From Microbacterium wangchenii (GTDB lineage Bacteria > Actinomycetota > Actinomycetes > Actinomycetales > Microbacteriaceae): a stretch of 64,000 bases of DNA. The stretch lies in assembly GCF_004564355.1 (NCBI RefSeq), contig NZ_CP038266.1:2914001-2978000 (forward strand). The letters are read 5' to 3'. Of this stretch, positions 50,819 to 59,833 are shown piece after piece. Positions within the stretch are counted from its first letter, which is position 1. Every line of letters starts with the position of its first letter. Made by a program: the position numbers and the translations under genes. Below the pieces are notes generated by a model. It had not been told where the DNA came from, ran no database searches, and was given only the letters and a program-made list of their open reading frames with translations.

Positions 50819-53185
50819 TCAGGCGTGCGCCGCGCCCCACCGCCACCCCGCGATGGCGGGCTCGTCCTCGCCGTGCTCGCGCGTGTAGGCGCGGGCGCGG
50901 GCTCGGCGATCCAGCAGGTCCTGGCGCAACCCGGCATAGCGAGCCGCGCCCCCGGGCACCCGGTCGAGTGCGTCGATGGCGAGCTGGAAGCGGTCGAGAT
51001 CGTTGAGCATCACCATGTCGAACGGAGTGGTGGTCGTCCCGCGCTCCTTGTACCCGCGCACGTGGAGATTGTCGTGCCCGTGCCGGCGATACGTGAGGCG
51101 GTGAACGAGCCACGGATAGCCGTGGAACGCGAAGATCGTCGGCACGTCGGGCGGGAAGTACCCGTCGAAGTCCGCGTCGCTCAGACCGTGCGGATGCTGA
51201 TCCTCGGACTGCAGGCGCATGAGGTCGACGACGTTGACGACCCGGGTGGACAGATCCGGCGCGTGCTCGGCCAGGATCGCGGCGGCGGCGAGGGTCTCGT
51301 GCGTGGGGACGTCCCCGGCTGCCGCGAGCACCACGTCGGGGGCCCGCCCCTCCTGCTCGGCGCCCGCCCATGCGAACGTGCCCAGCCCGCGGCGGCAGTG
51401 GGCGATGGCCTCGTCCATGCCCAGCCACTGCGGTGAGGGCTGCTTGCCGGCCACCACGACGTTGATGTAGTCCACCGACCGCAGGCAGTGGTCGTACGTG
51501 CTCAGCAGCGTGTTGGCGTCGAAGGGCAGGTACACCCGCACGATCTCGGCGCTCTTGTTCACCGCGACGTCCAGGAATCCGGGGTCCTGATGCGTGAAGC
51601 CGTTGTGGTCCTGGCGCCATACGTGGCTGGAGAGCAGGTAGTTGAAGCTGGCGATCGGCGCGCGCCACACGAGCGGACGTGAGGCCTCGAGCCACTTCGC
51701 GTGCTGGTTGAACATCGAATCGACGATGTGCACGAACGCTTCGTAGCTGTTGAACACGCCGTGCCGCCCGGTGAGCAGATACCCCTCGAGCCACCCCTGG
51801 CACTGGTGCTCGCTGAGCACCTCCATCACCCGCCCGGCACGGGCGAGGTGCTCGTCCAGCGATGAGAACTCCGCGTTCCACTGCTTGTCGGTCGCGTCGT
51901 ACACGGCCGGCGCGAGCCGGTTGGAAGCGGTCTCGTCAGGCCCGAAGATCCGGAAGGTGCGGGGATTGCGCCGGATGACCTCGGCGAAGAAGCGCCCGAG
52001 AACGGCCGTGGCCTGGGCGTCCTCGGCTCCCGGCGCACCGACCGGGACGGCGAAGTCGCGGAAGTCGGGCAGGTCGAGGTCGGCGCGGATGGTGCCGCCG
52101 TTGGCGTGCGGCGTCGCCGACATGCGCCGCTCGCCGTCGGGGGCGAGCGCGACGGTGTCGGGCAGCGGTGCACCGTCGTCGCCGAACAGCTCCTCCGGCC
52201 GGTACGAGCGGAGCCACTCCTCGAGCTGCCGGAGGTGCTCCTCGGTGTCGCGCGCGGAGGGGAGCGGCACCTGGTGCGCACGCCACGTGCCCTCCACGGG
52301 CAGTCCGTCGACCTCCTTCGGGCCGGTCCAGCCCTTCGGCGAGCGCAGGATGATCATCGGCCAGATCGCGCGCTCGGTGGAGCCGTCCTCACGCGCGGCC
52401 CGTTGGATGTCGCGGATGCGGTCCAGCGCGCCGTCCAGCGCCTCGGCGAACACTCGATGCACGTGGGCCGGCTCGTCGTCGGCATCGAAGGACACCAGGA
52501 TCGGATCGTGGCCGTACCCCCGCAGGAGGCTCAGCAGCTCGTCATCGGGGATGCGGGCCAGCAGCGTCGGGTTGGCGATCTTCCAGCCGTTGAGGTGGAG
52601 GATCGGCAGCACGGCGCCGTCGGTGATGGGGTCGACGAACTTGTTGCCGTGCCATCCGGTCGCCAGCGGTCCCGTCTCCGCCTCCCCGTCGCCCACGACG
52701 CAGAACACCGTGAGGTCAGGATTGTCGAACACCGCACCGTACGCGTGGCTGAGCGAGTAGCCCAGTTCGCCGCCCTCGTGGATGGATCCCGGCGTCTCGG
52801 GCGCCGCGTGACTGGGGATGCCGCCGGGGAAGGAGAACTGCCGGAACAGCCGCCGCATCCCCTCCTCGTCGCGCGTGATCCGCGGGTAGATCTCGGTGTA
52901 CGTGCCGTCCAGCCACCCGCACGCCACGACGCCCGGCCCCCCGTGACCGGGACCGGCGATGTACAGCGCGTCGAGGTCGCGCTCGCGGATGGCGCGGTTG
53001 GCGTGCGCGTAGACGAGGGTGAGCCCTGGGACGGTGCCGAAGTGGCCGAGCAGCCGCGGCTTCACGTGCTCCCGCGTCAACGGCTCGCGCAGGAGCGGAT
53101 TGTCGAGGAGGTAGATCTGCCCGACGCTGAGGTAGTTGGCCGCCCGCCACCACGCATGCAGGCGCTGCAGGGTCTCGTCGTCCAT
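50819..53185 (-). CDS. xfp: xylulose-5-phosphate/fructose-6-phosphate phosphoketolase
   Basis: A 788-residue thiamine-diphosphate enzyme that splits xylulose-5-P or fructose-6-P with phosphate to acetyl-phosphate. The N-terminal [40 protein letters not shown] and the TPP-binding [20 protein letters not shown] are all present. The C-terminal [20 protein letters not shown] is typical too. A single-copy full-length enzyme. The ATG lies six bases from TAGGTT and has no ribosome site. Confidence 0.95.
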   Translation of the reverse strand: MDDETLQRLHAWWRAANYLSVGQIYLLDNPLLREPLTREHVKPRLLGHFGTVPGLTLVYAHANRAIRERDLDALYIAGPGHGGPGVVACGWLDGTYTEIYPRITRDEEGMRRLFRQFSFPGGIPSHAAPETPGSIHEGGELGYSLSHAYGAVFDNPDLTVFCVVGDGEAETGPLATGWHGNKFVDPITDGAVLPILHLNGWKIANPTLLARIPDDELLSLLRGYGHDPILVSFDADDEPAHVHRVFAEALDGALDRIRDIQRAAREDGSTERAIWPMIILRSPKGWTGPKEVDGLPVEGTWRAHQVPLPSARDTEEHLRQLEEWLRSYRPEELFGDDGAPLPDTVALAPDGERRMSATPHANGGTIRADLDLPDFRDFAVPVGAPGAEDAQATAVLGRFFAEVIRRNPRTFRIFGPDETASNRLAPAVYDATDKQWNAEFSSLDEHLARAGRVMEVLSEHQCQGWLEGYLLTGRHGVFNSYEAFVHIVDSMFNQHAKWLEASRPLVWRAPIASFNYLLSSHVWRQDHNGFTHQDPGFLDVAVNKSAEIVRVYLPFDANTLLSTYDHCLRSVDYINVVVAGKQPSPQWLGMDEAIAHCRRGLGTFAWAGAEQEGRAPDVVLAAAGDVPTHETLAAAAILAEHAPDLSTRVVNVVDLMRLQSEDQHPHGLSDADFDGYFPPDVPTIFAFHGYPWLVHRLTYRRHGHDNLHVRGYKERGTTTTPFDMVMLNDLDRFQLAIDALDRVPGGAARYAGLRQDLLDRRARARAYTREHGEDEPAIAGWRWGAAHA

Positions 53186-53191
53186 GGGGGG

Positions 53192-53197
53192 AACCTA
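53192..53197 (-). promoter_or_regulatory. -10 hexamer of a probable leaderless promoter (xfp)
   Basis: On the minus strand TAGGTT is followed by six bases and the xfp ATG at 53185. The TAG of this hexamer is also the stop codon of the upstream SDR gene. Confidence 0.45.
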
Positions 53198-54085
53198 GTG
53201 CATGGGCGAGCCGCCGGTCACGGCGATCGTCTCGCCGATGACGTAGCTGGCCTCCTGCGACGCGAGGAACACGAAGGCGGGCGCGAGCTCCACCGGCTGG
53301 GCGGCGCGGCCGATGGGGGTCTGCGCGCCGAACTGCTCGATCTTCTCGTTCGGCACGAAGGCGGGCTGCAACGGCGTCCACACCGGCCCCGGCGCCACGC
53401 CGTTGACCCGGATGCCGCGTTCGATGAGCTGCTGCGACAGCGCCCGGGTCCAGTTGGCGATGCCGGCCTTGGATACCGCGTATTCGGCGAGCGAAGGCGA
53501 GGGCTGGAACCCCTGGATGCTGGAGGTGGTGATGATGGCCGCCCCCGGCTGCAGGTGCGGCGACGCCGCCTTCGTCAGCCAGAAAAGCGGGTAGATGTTC
53601 GCCTTCACGACGTGGTCGAGGGTCTTCGTCTCGAAGTCGTCGATGCTGTCGACCGTGGGCATCGTGCCGGCGTTGATGACGAGGATGTCGATCCCGCCCA
53701 AGCCCGCCACGGCCTTCTCCACGACGTCGATGTTGGTCTGCTCGACCTGCAGGTCGCCGGGGAGGAGGACGGCGGTGCGCCCCTCCTTCTCCACGAGTGC
53801 GGCAACTTCCTCGGCCTGCGCCTGCTCCTCCGGGAGGTAGCTCAGCGCCACGTCGGCGCCTTCACGGGCGTAGGCGATCGCGATCGCGCGCCCGATGCCG
53901 GAGTCTGCACCGGTGATGAGGGCCTTGCGCCCCGGCAGCCGACCGAGCCCGATATAGGTGGTCTCGCCGTGGTCGGGGGCCGGATCCATCTGGTGGATGT
54001 CGCCCGGTCCCGACTGCTGCTGCGGCGGGAAGGGCGGGCGCGGGTACTGCGTGGTGGGGTCCTGTGCGGTGTACATGTCGGCCAT
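53195..54085 (-). CDS. SDR-family oxidoreductase, general-stress type
   Basis: A 296-residue short-chain dehydrogenase with the extended N-terminus (QYPRPPFPPQQQSGPGDIHQ, then MDPAPDHGETTYIGLGRLPG) seen in bacterial stress SDRs of the YhdF/YghA group. The cofactor loop is ALITGADSGIGRAIAIAYAR, the catalytic YAVSKAGIANWTRAL contains Tyr-x3-Lys, and RVNGVAPGPVWTPLQPAF follows. It is located between xfp and dps. ATG at 54085. A TACCGT box seven bases upstream could be its -10. Confidence 0.9.
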   Translation of the reverse strand: MADMYTAQDPTTQYPRPPFPPQQQSGPGDIHQMDPAPDHGETTYIGLGRLPGRKALITGADSGIGRAIAIAYAREGADVALSYLPEEQAQAEEVAALVEKEGRTAVLLPGDLQVEQTNIDVVEKAVAGLGGIDILVINAGTMPTVDSIDDFETKTLDHVVKANIYPLFWLTKAASPHLQPGAAIITTSSIQGFQPSPSLAEYAVSKAGIANWTRALSQQLIERGIRVNGVAPGPVWTPLQPAFVPNEKIEQFGAQTPIGRAAQPVELAPAFVFLASQEASYVIGETIAVTGGSPMH

Positions 54086-54148
54086 GCCCGCCACGGTAGG
54101 AGCCCCGGCTGACCCGCCCACCGGGGTTGCGGCGGGCGGGCCCGGCGG

Positions 54149-54727
54149 CTATGCGCTGCGCGTGGAGGGGGTGCGGTTCTCGGCGCTGACCATCCAGGAG
54201 AGCTGCTCGAGCCGCTCCAGGACGGCGTGCAGGATGTCGGCGCTGGTGGGGTCCTCCTCGTCCACCTCGTCGTGCACCTCGCGGCACATGGAGGTGACGG
54301 CATCCAGGCGCTCGGTGATGAGGTCGATGACCTCGGCGGTGTCGATCTCGCCCTGCGGGAACTCCGGAAGGCTGGTCGTCTCGGCGACGGTGTCGCTGCG
54401 GCCGTCGGGCAGCGCGTGGAGGGAGCGCATGCGCTCGGCGACGGTGTCGCTGAATTCACGCGCGGATTCGATCACCTCGTCCAGCTGCAGGTGGGTGTCG
54501 CGGAAGTTCCTGCCCACGACGTTCCAGTGGGCCTGCTTGCCCTGGATCGACAGCTCGATGAGGTCGACGAGCACCTTCTGGAGGTTCTCGCTCAGCTCCG
54601 CGGATGCGGTGAAGCCGCTCTCGGCGTTCTCCTCCTTCGTCAGACCCGCCCCGGCTCCGCCGCGTGCGGGCCGGCGGCGGTTGCGCGTGGGGGCGCTCTT
54701 GGCGTCCTTCGCCTTCGTGGTGGCCAT
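54149..54727 (-). CDS. dps: DNA starvation/stationary-phase protection protein Dps
   Basis: A 192-residue ferritin-like protein that binds DNA and oxidises iron with H2O2. The Lys/Arg-rich N-terminal tail (about 1-25) is typical of DNA-binding Dps. The ferroxidase ligands are in GKQAHWNVVGRNFRDTHLQL and LDEVIESAREFSDTVAERM. ATG with aaggagaac upstream. It may share control with the neighbouring stress SDR. Confidence 0.93.
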   Translation of the reverse strand: MATTKAKDAKSAPTRNRRRPARGGAGAGLTKEENAESGFTASAELSENLQKVLVDLIELSIQGKQAHWNVVGRNFRDTHLQLDEVIESAREFSDTVAERMRSLHALPDGRSDTVAETTSLPEFPQGEIDTAEVIDLITERLDAVTSMCREVHDEVDEEDPTSADILHAVLERLEQLSWMVSAENRTPSTRSA

Positions 54728-54892
54728 GGCTGTTCTCCTTGCACTCGGAAACGGGACGCCTGCGACGCTAGCGCGGCTCTCCTCGAGCGGGCCGGGGCTT
54801 GTCGCTGCCGCACCCCGTTGCTATGCGCGCCCCGAGCGATAGTCGACGTGCTGCCGCGGCGCAACCCCGCCCGGCGCGGCGTCCGAGCTTCC

Positions 54893-54898
54893 TAGCGT
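54893..54898 (+). promoter_or_regulatory. -10 hexamer of a probable leaderless promoter (GH15 gene)
   Basis: TAGCGT, six bases, then the ATG at 54905. No ribosome site. Confidence 0.45.
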
Positions 54899-54904
54899 GG
54901 CGGC

Positions 54905-56716
54905 ATGGCTTCCGCCGATGCGCCCCGTCACACCGACCTGCGTGAGTACGCGCCCATCGGTGACGGGCGGACGATCGCGCTGGTGGGGCGGCGAGGACAG
55001 ATCGATTGGCTCCCCCTCCCGCACCTGGACTCGCTGCCCGTCTTCGCCGGGCTTCTCGACACCGAAACCGGCGGGCGGATCGAGCTCGAACCCGACGAGG
55101 AGTACACCGTGCGGCGGAGGTATCTCCCCCGCACCAACGTGCTCGAGACCACGTTCCGCACCGCGTCGGGATCAGCGAGGGTGACGGATGCGATGGTCAC
55201 AGGGGTCGCCGGACGCCTGCCCTGGGCCGAGCTCGCCCGGCGGATCGAGGGGGTCGAGGGCAGCGTCCGGTTCCGGTGGCGCGTGCAGCCGGGGACGCGG
55301 CTGCAGACGGCCGCACCGTGGATCGAGGAGCGCGGGGGCGTGTCCATCCTGCGCGTGGGCGACATCTCCCTGGCCGTGGTCGGCGACGGTCACGGCACCG
55401 CCCACGCCCAGCCGGACGGCGATGACGGTCCGGCCGTGCACGGGTCGTTCGCGACACGCTCGGGATCCTCCTCGGTGCTGATCCTGGTCGCCACCGACGG
55501 CGAGCCTCTGCACCTGCCCGACCCGGGCAACGTGCAGCGCGGCATCGACCGCACCGTGGCGGGATGGCGCGCGTGGTCACGGGAGTTCTCCTACGACGGG
55601 CCGTGGCAGCGGGCGGTGCAGCGCAGCGCCCTGGCGCTGAAGCTTCTGGTCTACGCCCCCACCGGGGCCATCGCGGCGGCGGCCACCACATCGCTGCCGG
55701 AGAGCCCGCGCGGCGGCAAGAACTGGGACTACCGCTTCGCGTGGGTGCGCGACCTCGCGTACACGACGCATGCCCTGGTGCGGTTCGGCCTGCGCGAGGA
55801 GACCCACGCGGCGATCTCGTGGCTCCTGCAGACGATCCGGCAGAACGGCCCCGAACTGCACGTGTTCTATTCGCTGCGCGGGGAGGTGACGGACGGCGTG
55901 CACGAGTACGACGTCGGCGGATGGCGCGGCCTCGGGCCGGTCGTCACGGGCAACCCCGCGCACGGCCAGCTGCAACTGGGCGTCTACGGCGATCTGTTCG
56001 CGATCTGCCGCACGTACGTCGACGGCGGCAACATCCTCGACGTGGCCACCGGCCGGTCCCTCGCGGCGATGGCCGATCGCACGTGCGACCTGTGGCGGCA
56101 GCCGGATTCGGGGATGTGGGAGCTCCCCGAACTCCGCCACTACACGTCGTCGAAGATGGGCTGCTGGCAGGCACTCAACGACGCCGTGTTCCTCGCCGAA
56201 CGCGACGCGATACCGGGCAACCCGGAACGGTGGCGTTCCGAGCGCGACCGGATCGCGGAGTGGGTGGCGCAGCACGGATGGTCGGAGGAGGCCGGCAGCT
56301 ACGTCATGCACCCCGGCACGACCGACCTGGACACCTCCGTGCTGCTGCACGCCGAGAGCGGGTTCGACCGCGGCGAGCGGATGGCGGCCACGATCGACGC
56401 GATCACGCGCGACCTCGGCGCCGGGCCCCTCCTGTACCGGTACACCGGGATGGATCAGGAGGAGCACACCTTCGTCGCGGCGGCCTTCTGGCGCGTCTCG
56501 GCGCTGGCGTGCATCGGCCGACACCGGGAGGCGGTCGAGGCGATGGACGACCTGGTGTCACGGGCCAACGACGTGGGGATCTTCGCGGAGATGATCGCCG
56601 AGGACGACGGCGCATTCTGGGGCAACGTGCCCCAGGCCCTGAGCCACCTCGGCGTGGTCAGCGCCGCGCTCACGATCCGCGATCTCGTCCCCGCCGAGCT
56701 GCTCGACGGCCGGTGA
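54905..56716 (+). CDS. glycoside hydrolase family 15 protein (trehalase/glucoamylase-like)
   Basis: A 603-residue cytoplasmic GH15 enzyme. The N-terminal beta-domain starts RHTDLREYAPIGDGRTIALV. The (alpha/alpha)6 barrel includes GGKNWDYRFAWVRDLAYTTH, the general-acid Glu in DSGMWELPELRHYTSSK, and a second Glu in MDQEEHTFVAAAFWR. Actinobacterial homologues are mostly trehalases, so trehalose or an alpha-glucan is the likely substrate. It lies beside dps and phosphoketolase genes, consistent with a stress and carbon cluster. Leaderless start. Confidence 0.9.
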   Translation: MASADAPRHTDLREYAPIGDGRTIALVGRRGQIDWLPLPHLDSLPVFAGLLDTETGGRIELEPDEEYTVRRRYLPRTNVLETTFRTASGSARVTDAMVTGVAGRLPWAELARRIEGVEGSVRFRWRVQPGTRLQTAAPWIEERGGVSILRVGDISLAVVGDGHGTAHAQPDGDDGPAVHGSFATRSGSSSVLILVATDGEPLHLPDPGNVQRGIDRTVAGWRAWSREFSYDGPWQRAVQRSALALKLLVYAPTGAIAAAATTSLPESPRGGKNWDYRFAWVRDLAYTTHALVRFGLREETHAAISWLLQTIRQNGPELHVFYSLRGEVTDGVHEYDVGGWRGLGPVVTGNPAHGQLQLGVYGDLFAICRTYVDGGNILDVATGRSLAAMADRTCDLWRQPDSGMWELPELRHYTSSKMGCWQALNDAVFLAERDAIPGNPERWRSERDRIAEWVAQHGWSEEAGSYVMHPGTTDLDTSVLLHAESGFDRGERMAATIDAITRDLGAGPLLYRYTGMDQEEHTFVAAAFWRVSALACIGRHREAVEAMDDLVSRANDVGIFAEMIAEDDGAFWGNVPQALSHLGVVSAALTIRDLVPAELLDGR

Positions 56717-56724
56717 GGAGCCGG

Positions 56725-57219
56725 TCAGGACCGCAGGTTCTTGCGGAGGAAGATCTGGTCCTCCCCCGTCTCGCCGCCGGCGCGCTCGGATTCGCGATAC
56801 CCCTCCCGCGTGTACAGCCGGAGGTTGGCTTCACTCAGCCGCCCCGTGAACAGCTCCGCCTCGCGGGCTCCGGCCTCCCGGCCGCGCTCCTCCACGGCGT
56901 GCAGGATGAGCGAGCCCAGCCCTGCCCCCTGCATGTCGGGCGCGACGGCGATCCGGCCGATCAGCAGCAGATCCCCGTCGCGCTGCGCCCGCGCGGCGGC
57001 GACGATCCGTGACCCCGCGACGGCGACGCATCCGAGGTTCTCCACGAGCTCGGCCTCGAGCTCTTCGAGCGTCTGCGTCAGAGGCGGCATGTCCGCGTCG
57101 CCGTAGATGAGCGCCTCGGAGACGAACGCCGCCCGCTGTAGCGTCAGCACCTCGCCGGCGTCGGCCGGCGCGATGGGGCGGACCCGAGCCTGCGGCTCAG
57201 AGGACCGCGACGATGCCAC
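56725..57219 (-). CDS. GNAT-family N-acetyltransferase
   Basis: A 164-residue acetyltransferase. The acetyl-CoA loop is LLIGRIAVAPDMQGAGLGSL (V-A-x-x-x-Q-x-x-G-x-G type), followed by AVEERGREAGAREAELFTGR and the C-terminal NLRLYTREGYRESERAG. Substrate unknown. GTG start at 57219 overlaps the 36-residue small gene upstream, so the two are probably coupled. It is convergent with the GH15 gene, eight bases between the stops. Confidence 0.88.
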   Translation of the reverse strand: MASSRSSEPQARVRPIAPADAGEVLTLQRAAFVSEALIYGDADMPPLTQTLEELEAELVENLGCVAVAGSRIVAAARAQRDGDLLLIGRIAVAPDMQGAGLGSLILHAVEERGREAGAREAELFTGRLSEANLRLYTREGYRESERAGGETGEDQIFLRKNLRS

Positions 57220-57307
57220 GTGCGCTCAGCTCTGCCATCAGTTCCTCTTCGAAGATGTCGGCCTCGTCGCGAAGGTCGGCGTCGGCGGCGGTGCTCCCCT
57301 CGTTCAT
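57197..57307 (-). CDS. small acidic protein, 36 residues, upstream of and overlapping the GNAT gene
   Basis: Short open frame with an excellent ribosome site (aggaggac six bases before the ATG). It reads MNEGSTAADADLRDEADIFE then EELMAELSARGIVAVL. It is acidic, helical and without a signal. The GNAT start lies inside its 3' end (23-base overlap). I do not recognise a family. It may be a regulator or binding partner of the acetyltransferase, or simply a coupling leader. Confidence 0.55.
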   Translation of the reverse strand: MNEGSTAADADLRDEADIFEEELMAELSARGIVAVL

Positions 57308-57351
57308 GGTGTCCTCCTGTGTGGAAATGCCTCCTTCCAGTGAACACGCCA

Positions 57352-57390
57352 CAGCGCCCCGGCCGGACAGCGTTGACAACCGGGGCGCTG
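57352..57390 (-). terminator. terminator after the SRPBCC gene
   Basis: Perfect 11-bp stem (cagcgccccgg at 57352-57362 with 57380-57390), 17-base loop, 15 bases past the stop. Confidence 0.7.
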
Positions 57391-57405
57391 CTCGTTAGCG
57401 AGGGG

Positions 57406-57861
57406 TCAGCGAGGCACGTCCTCGCGCCACTGACCGGTCTCCGCGCCGCGGCTCTCGATGAACTCCTTGAAGTTCTTGAGGTCTTTCTTGACGGCGTGCT
57501 GGCCGACCCCGACGAGCGAGCCGACCTTCTCCAGCAGCCCCTCCGGCTCCCAGTCGATCTGCACGGTGACGCGCGTGGAGGTGTCGGAGAGCTTGTGGAA
57601 GGTCACGACGCCCGCGTGCTCGGTCTCCCCGCCGACGCTGCGCCACGCGACGCGCTCGTCGGGGTGCTGCTCGGTGACCTCCGCGTCGAACTCGCGCTCG
57701 GCGCCGCCGACCTTCACCTTCCAATGGAGGTGGGTGTCGTCGCGCTGCTGGATCGACTCGACCTCATCCAGGAAGGAGGGGAAGGTCTCGAACTGCGTCC
57801 ACTGGTTGTATGCCGTGCTCACGGGCACGTCGACGTCGATGGTCTCGATGATCTGAACCAT
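57406..57861 (-). CDS. SRPBCC-family protein (polyketide cyclase/dehydrase type)
   Basis: A 151-residue START-like protein with a hydrophobic ligand pocket. It starts MVQIIETIDVDVPVSTAYNQ, then FETFPSFLDEVESIQQRDDT, VAWRSVGGETEHAGVVTFHK and the long C-terminal helix VKKDLKNFKEFIESRGAETG. Function unknown. The ATG with ggaggagt-like gaggag upstream is preferred over an extension to 57930. Followed by a hairpin. Confidence 0.88.
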   Translation of the reverse strand: MVQIIETIDVDVPVSTAYNQWTQFETFPSFLDEVESIQQRDDTHLHWKVKVGGAEREFDAEVTEQHPDERVAWRSVGGETEHAGVVTFHKLSDTSTRVTVQIDWEPEGLLEKVGSLVGVGQHAVKKDLKNFKEFIESRGAETGQWREDVPR

Positions 57862-57970
57862 GTCACTCCTCGTGTGGTTTGGTGCGCCCAGCCCACCCCA
57901 CGCGACCCGGGAAAGGGGAGGGATTGACAAGAGGCTGATGCGCGCTCGGCCCGGCCGCGACGGACGCGAC

Positions 57971-59752
57971 TCAGCGCCCGGCGGCGTAACCGGACGCGCC
58001 GCGGGGATTCGCCGCGGCGGAGAGGATCCCGCCGGCGTCGCGGCCGACGGAGGACAGACGCCCCAGCGACCAGCCGTCGACGACCGTGACGGCGTGCCCG
58101 CGGGCGCGCAGGTCGTCCACGACGTCGGCGCCGAGGCGGGCTTCGACCACGACGCCGCACGGTTCCCATGCCCGCGGCCAGAACGAGCTCGGCAGGTGGG
58201 TCGTGTGGAAGGTCGGAGCGTCGATTGCGGCCTGCGCGGAGAATCCGCCGAGGATGCGGCGCAGCAGGTAGGGCACCTGCCACTGGTCCTGCTGGTCGCC
58301 GCCGGGGGTGCCGAGTGCCTCGATCACCTCGCCGTCGCGCTGCAGCAGGGTGGGCGACAGGGTCGTGCGGGGGCGGGCGCCGGGCCGCAGCGCCGCGGGT
58401 GCCGCCTCGTCCAGCCACGTCATCTGCAGCCGCGTGCCGGCGGCCAGCCCCAGCCCGGGCACCGCCGGGGAGGACTGCAGCCACCCGCCCGAGGGGGTGA
58501 GGCTCGCGATGTTGCCCGCCGCATCCACCACGTCCAGGTGGCACGTGTCGCCGCGGGTCTCGCCGTCGCTGCGCACGGTGGGCTCACCGACGCTGCCGCC
58601 CGCGCCACCGGCATCGGACACCAGCGGGGGCAGGAACGGCTCGCGTCCGGGCACGGCACCCGGTCGCCAGTCGGGGCTGGCCGCATCCGTGATCAGCGCG
58701 GCACGCTCGCGCGCGTACGCGTCGCTGAGCAGCACCTCCAGCACCTCGCGCGCGTCCTCTCCGTAGTACGCGTCGCGGTCGGCGAAGGCCAGCTTGAGGG
58801 CCTCGATGATGACATGTGCACCGCGCGCGCTGGCCGGGTCGAGCTCGTCGTCGGGGAAGGCCGACAGGATGGCGAGGGCCTGCAGCAGCACGGGCCCCGA
58901 GCCCCAGGCCGGGGCCTTGACGACGTCGATGCCGCGGAACCGGTAGGTCACCGGCTCCTCCCACGCGGCGTCGTATCCGCGCAGGTCCTCCGGCGCGAGC
59001 ACTCCCGCGTACGCGCCGCCGTCGGAGTGGCGGTGGGGCCGGGCCAGGAACGCCGTGAGCTCGCGCGCGACGGATCCCTCCCGCCATTCCCGCAGCACCG
59101 CGTCGATGCGCTCGGTGCGCGATGACCCGGCTGCCGCGGCCAGCCGCCGCAGCGTGTGTGCCCACTCGGGATTGCAGAAGGTCTCCCCCGCCTCGGGGAC
59201 CCGCCCGTCCGGCATCCACAGCGCCGCCGAGGTCGGCCAGTGCGCACGGAAGAGCTCGGCCACGGCGCCGACGGTCCGCGCCCAGGCCGGGGCGACGGGC
59301 ACGCCGCGATCGGCGTACCCGATCGCGTAGGCGGCGACGTCGGCGAACTCCCACGTGCCGTGCTCGCGCAGGAGCAGCAGGAGCGCGGGGAAGGCGCCCG
59401 GGATCGCGGCGGCCAGGCCCCCCGCCCCCGGGACGGCCTCCAGTCCCAGCGACCGGTAGTGCGCGATGGTCGCCGCGGCCGGGGCGGCACCCTGGCCGGA
59501 CAGCACGCGGGGCGCCCGCCCGCCGGGTGCGACCAAGCCCACGAGATCGCCGGCCGGGCCGTTCAAGTGGGGTTCGGCGACGTGCAGCACGAGGCATCCG
59601 GCCACCGCCGCGTCGAACGCGTTGCCGCCGCGCTCGAGCACGCTCTGCGCAGCGCCCGTCGCGAGCCAGTGGGTGGAAGAGGTCATCCCGAAGGATCCGG
59701 TCAGGGTCGGGCGCGTCGTGAAGGCCGGCGGAGTCCAGGGGGAGGGCGACAT
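57971..59752 (-). CDS. ggt: gamma-glutamyltransferase family protein
   Basis: A 593-residue Ntn-hydrolase precursor. The N-terminal HWLATGAAQSVLERGGNAFD and GGLAAAIPGAFPALLLLLRE lead to the cleavage/nucleophile site GDTCHLDVVDAAGN (Thr of D-T-C-H-L), and further on TPGGDQQDQWQVPYLLRRIL and SPTLLQRDGEVIEALG. No secretion signal is visible, so it may be intracellular, like cephalosporin/glutathione-hydrolase relatives. Whether it acts on glutathione, mycothiol or another gamma-glutamyl compound is open. Confidence 0.88.
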   Translation of the reverse strand: MSPSPWTPPAFTTRPTLTGSFGMTSSTHWLATGAAQSVLERGGNAFDAAVAGCLVLHVAEPHLNGPAGDLVGLVAPGGRAPRVLSGQGAAPAAATIAHYRSLGLEAVPGAGGLAAAIPGAFPALLLLLREHGTWEFADVAAYAIGYADRGVPVAPAWARTVGAVAELFRAHWPTSAALWMPDGRVPEAGETFCNPEWAHTLRRLAAAAGSSRTERIDAVLREWREGSVARELTAFLARPHRHSDGGAYAGVLAPEDLRGYDAAWEEPVTYRFRGIDVVKAPAWGSGPVLLQALAILSAFPDDELDPASARGAHVIIEALKLAFADRDAYYGEDAREVLEVLLSDAYARERAALITDAASPDWRPGAVPGREPFLPPLVSDAGGAGGSVGEPTVRSDGETRGDTCHLDVVDAAGNIASLTPSGGWLQSSPAVPGLGLAAGTRLQMTWLDEAAPAALRPGARPRTTLSPTLLQRDGEVIEALGTPGGDQQDQWQVPYLLRRILGGFSAQAAIDAPTFHTTHLPSSFWPRAWEPCGVVVEARLGADVVDDLRARGHAVTVVDGWSLGRLSSVGRDAGGILSAAANPRGASGYAAGR

Positions 59753-59786
59753 CGTCCCATTCTGACCTCTCCCCCGCGCCTGCGTC

Positions 59787-59833
59787 TTGCTTCACCACGG
59801 CGCGACGCAGTAGTTTTTCGGCATGCCGAAAAA
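59787..59833 (+). promoter_or_regulatory. leaderless promoter and 20-bp palindrome over the start codon of the Mn/Zn importer
   Basis: TTGCTT (59787-59792), 18-base spacer, TAGTTT (59811-59816), six bases and the ATG at 59823. The perfect palindrome tttttcggcatgccgaaaaa (59814-59833) starts inside the -10 and covers the transcript start and the first codons. A DtxR/MntR- or Fur-type metal repressor is the likely binder. Confidence 0.65.
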
